From Methylococcaceae bacterium (GTDB lineage: Bacteria; Pseudomonadota; Gammaproteobacteria; Methylococcales; Methylomonadaceae), in NCBI GenBank assembly GCA_030693065.1, contig JAUYBL010000016.1:1-54649 (forward strand): a DNA stretch of 54,649 bases. The letters are read 5' to 3'. Numbering within the stretch: the stretch's first letter is position 1; the number at the start of each line of letters is the position of its first letter. The position numbers and the translations under genes are program-made. The notes below the pieces were generated by a model, which saw nothing but the letters and a program-made list of their open reading frames with translations, searched no databases and was not told the DNA's origin. Positions 53,978-54,649 of the stretch are shown here, piece after piece.

Positions 53978-54649
53978 ATGCATAAAAAACAAACTCTGTG
54001 GGAAGCGTTAACCGGGGAAGAAAACCCCGATTCTATCGGTAGTTTGTTATTTATTTTGGTGTTACTGATACATTTGTTAGGCGCGCTTTGGTTGGTACAA
54101 CCGGCTGAACCGATTACCCAAGCACAACCGTTGATGATGGAAGTATCAATGCTTTCAGTACCCGGCAAACAGCCCACTGCCGCGCCACCAGCACCGCCCA
54201 AGCCAGTTGCACCCATCACACCACCGGTGCAACCCAAACAACCGCCAGTAAAAAAGCCCGTACAGAAGAAAAAGCCTGTGCAACATAAGCAAGCGGAAAT
54301 ACCCAAAACAGACCTTGCCCAAGAGTTAGCGCCCGCGCCGTCATTGACTGAATCTGCACCCGCATCGACTGGACAAAATACCAATGCAACTGCCAGCGCC
54401 CCGACTGCTTCAAGTGGCACGCAAGGCAATGCTGATCCCTTTAGTGAAGCCAGTTTTAATGCCAATTACGGCACGAATCCTAAACCTAAATACCCGGCGA
54501 TTGCCCGTAGCCGTGGCTGGCAAGGCAAAGTGTTGTTACGGGTCAGTGTTTCTGCTGAAGGCTTAAGCGAATCGGTGGAGATATTCCGTAGCTGTGGTCA
54601 TGACGTGCTGGATGAATCGGCCGTTGCAGCTGTTGAGAAATGGGAGTTT
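53978..54649 (+). CDS. tonB: TonB, energy transducer (3' partial)
   Basis: 224 residues are visible from ATG 53978 and the frame runs off the window; an in-frame ATG at 53900 would add 26 residues, and neither start has a strong ribosome site. After a cytoplasmic N-terminus (MHKKQTLWEAL...) a single membrane helix (about 27-46, SLLFILVLLIHLLGALWLV), a Pro/Lys-rich periplasmic span (residues about 70-120, PPAPPKPVAP-type) and the start of the TonB C-terminal domain (PKPKYPAIARSRGWQGKVLL..., VEIFRSCGHDVLDESA). TonB couples the proton gradient to outer-membrane receptors, so it fits the ZnuD-like receptor upstream. exbB and exbD may lie beyond the window. Confidence 0.9.
   Translation, partial: MHKKQTLWEALTGEENPDSIGSLLFILVLLIHLLGALWLVQPAEPITQAQPLMMEVSMLSVPGKQPTAAPPAPPKPVAPITPPVQPKQPPVKKPVQKKKPVQHKQAEIPKTDLAQELAPAPSLTESAPASTGQNTNATASAPTASSGTQGNADPFSEASFNANYGTNPKPKYPAIARSRGWQGKVLLRVSVSAEGLSESVEIFRSCGHDVLDESAVAAVEKWEF

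Noticed and set aside
53860-54465. 201-codon minus-strand frame opposite tonB
   Set aside because: It is the shadow of the Pro/Lys-rich tonB frame on the other strand; its cysteine- and glycine-rich composition is a byproduct, and there is no ribosome-binding site or homology I recognise.
1-54649. tRNA or rRNA genes and CRISPR arrays
   Set aside because: No GTTCGANTC-type T-arm with a matching acceptor stem and no regularly spaced direct repeats were found by eye; a covariance-model scan would be the decisive test.

Overview
The window looks like chromosomal DNA of a gammaproteobacterium, most likely a methanotroph of the order Methylococcales. This is an inference, because no pmoA, rRNA or other taxonomic marker is present. 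It rests on moderate GC content, typical gammaproteobacterial core genes (trmB, hemW, pyrE, rpe, murI, trp genes, the mtn set), four secreted proteins ending in a VPVPA-type PEP-CTERM-like sorting signal, REP-like palindromes built on a GTTCGTGG...CGAAC core, and a methionine-rich multicopper oxidase. I recognised no tRNA, rRNA, CRISPR array or complete insertion sequence.

Layout. 1-2010: the decaying 3' tip of an RHS polymorphic-toxin locus, with a toxin-like tip, a candidate immunity gene, a displaced DUF4329 cassette behind a frameshifted RHS junction, a small secreted protein and an RHS repeat remnant, closed by a bidirectional terminator. 2027-4964: a TerC-superfamily membrane protein, then the methionine-salvage operon mtnB-mtnD-mtnC. 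5006-9715: minus-strand extracytoplasmic genes: a Cu oxidase and two VPVPA-CTERM proteins that share a 21-bp upstream element. 10073-12907: aroG, a thiS-thiG fusion and trmB. 13281-15940: an RsbQ-like hydrolase with a frameshifted 5' end, its PAS-GGDEF partner, and a decayed partial copy of the GGDEF region. 16130-22521: minus-strand housekeeping and membrane genes (unknown membrane protein, TauE-like, PilZ, dynamin-like GTPase, pyrE, hemW). 22580-24849: a two-component system whose sensor domain contains an internal duplication. 24850-32979: FAH-family hydrolase, rpe, vapBC, trpE-trpG-trpD-trpC, murI, a DUF1289 protein, mtfA. 33073-35742: mprF. 36112-40412: a DevBCA/MacAB-like exporter operon with a TolC-like outer-membrane lipoprotein; the permease carries one in-frame nonsense codon. 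40443-48117: minus-strand membrane and signalling genes, including FecR/LysM plus CHASE2-PAS-GGDEF-EAL and a PlsC-like acyltransferase/alpha-beta hydrolase fusion.

48309-54649 is the most interesting part. A perfect 17-bp Zur-type operator (ATGTTATATTATAACAT) overlaps the -10 of a good promoter. Behind it lie two paralogous secreted VPVPA-CTERM proteins, a strong hairpin terminator, a ZnuD-like TonB-dependent receptor, a third divergent paralogue that has PKD and dockerin modules instead of the sorting signal, and a TonB gene cut by the window edge. The three paralogues share a His-Leu at the predicted mature N-terminus and a central His-x-His. I propose a zinc-starvation surface system in which secreted Zn-binding proteins hand metal to, or work beside, an outer-membrane receptor. 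The two CTERM paralogues resemble, from memory only, the cyanobacterial All3515 family of Zur-repressed PEP-CTERM proteins. The dockerin-bearing paralogue and the arrangement as a whole seem the best candidates for something undescribed.
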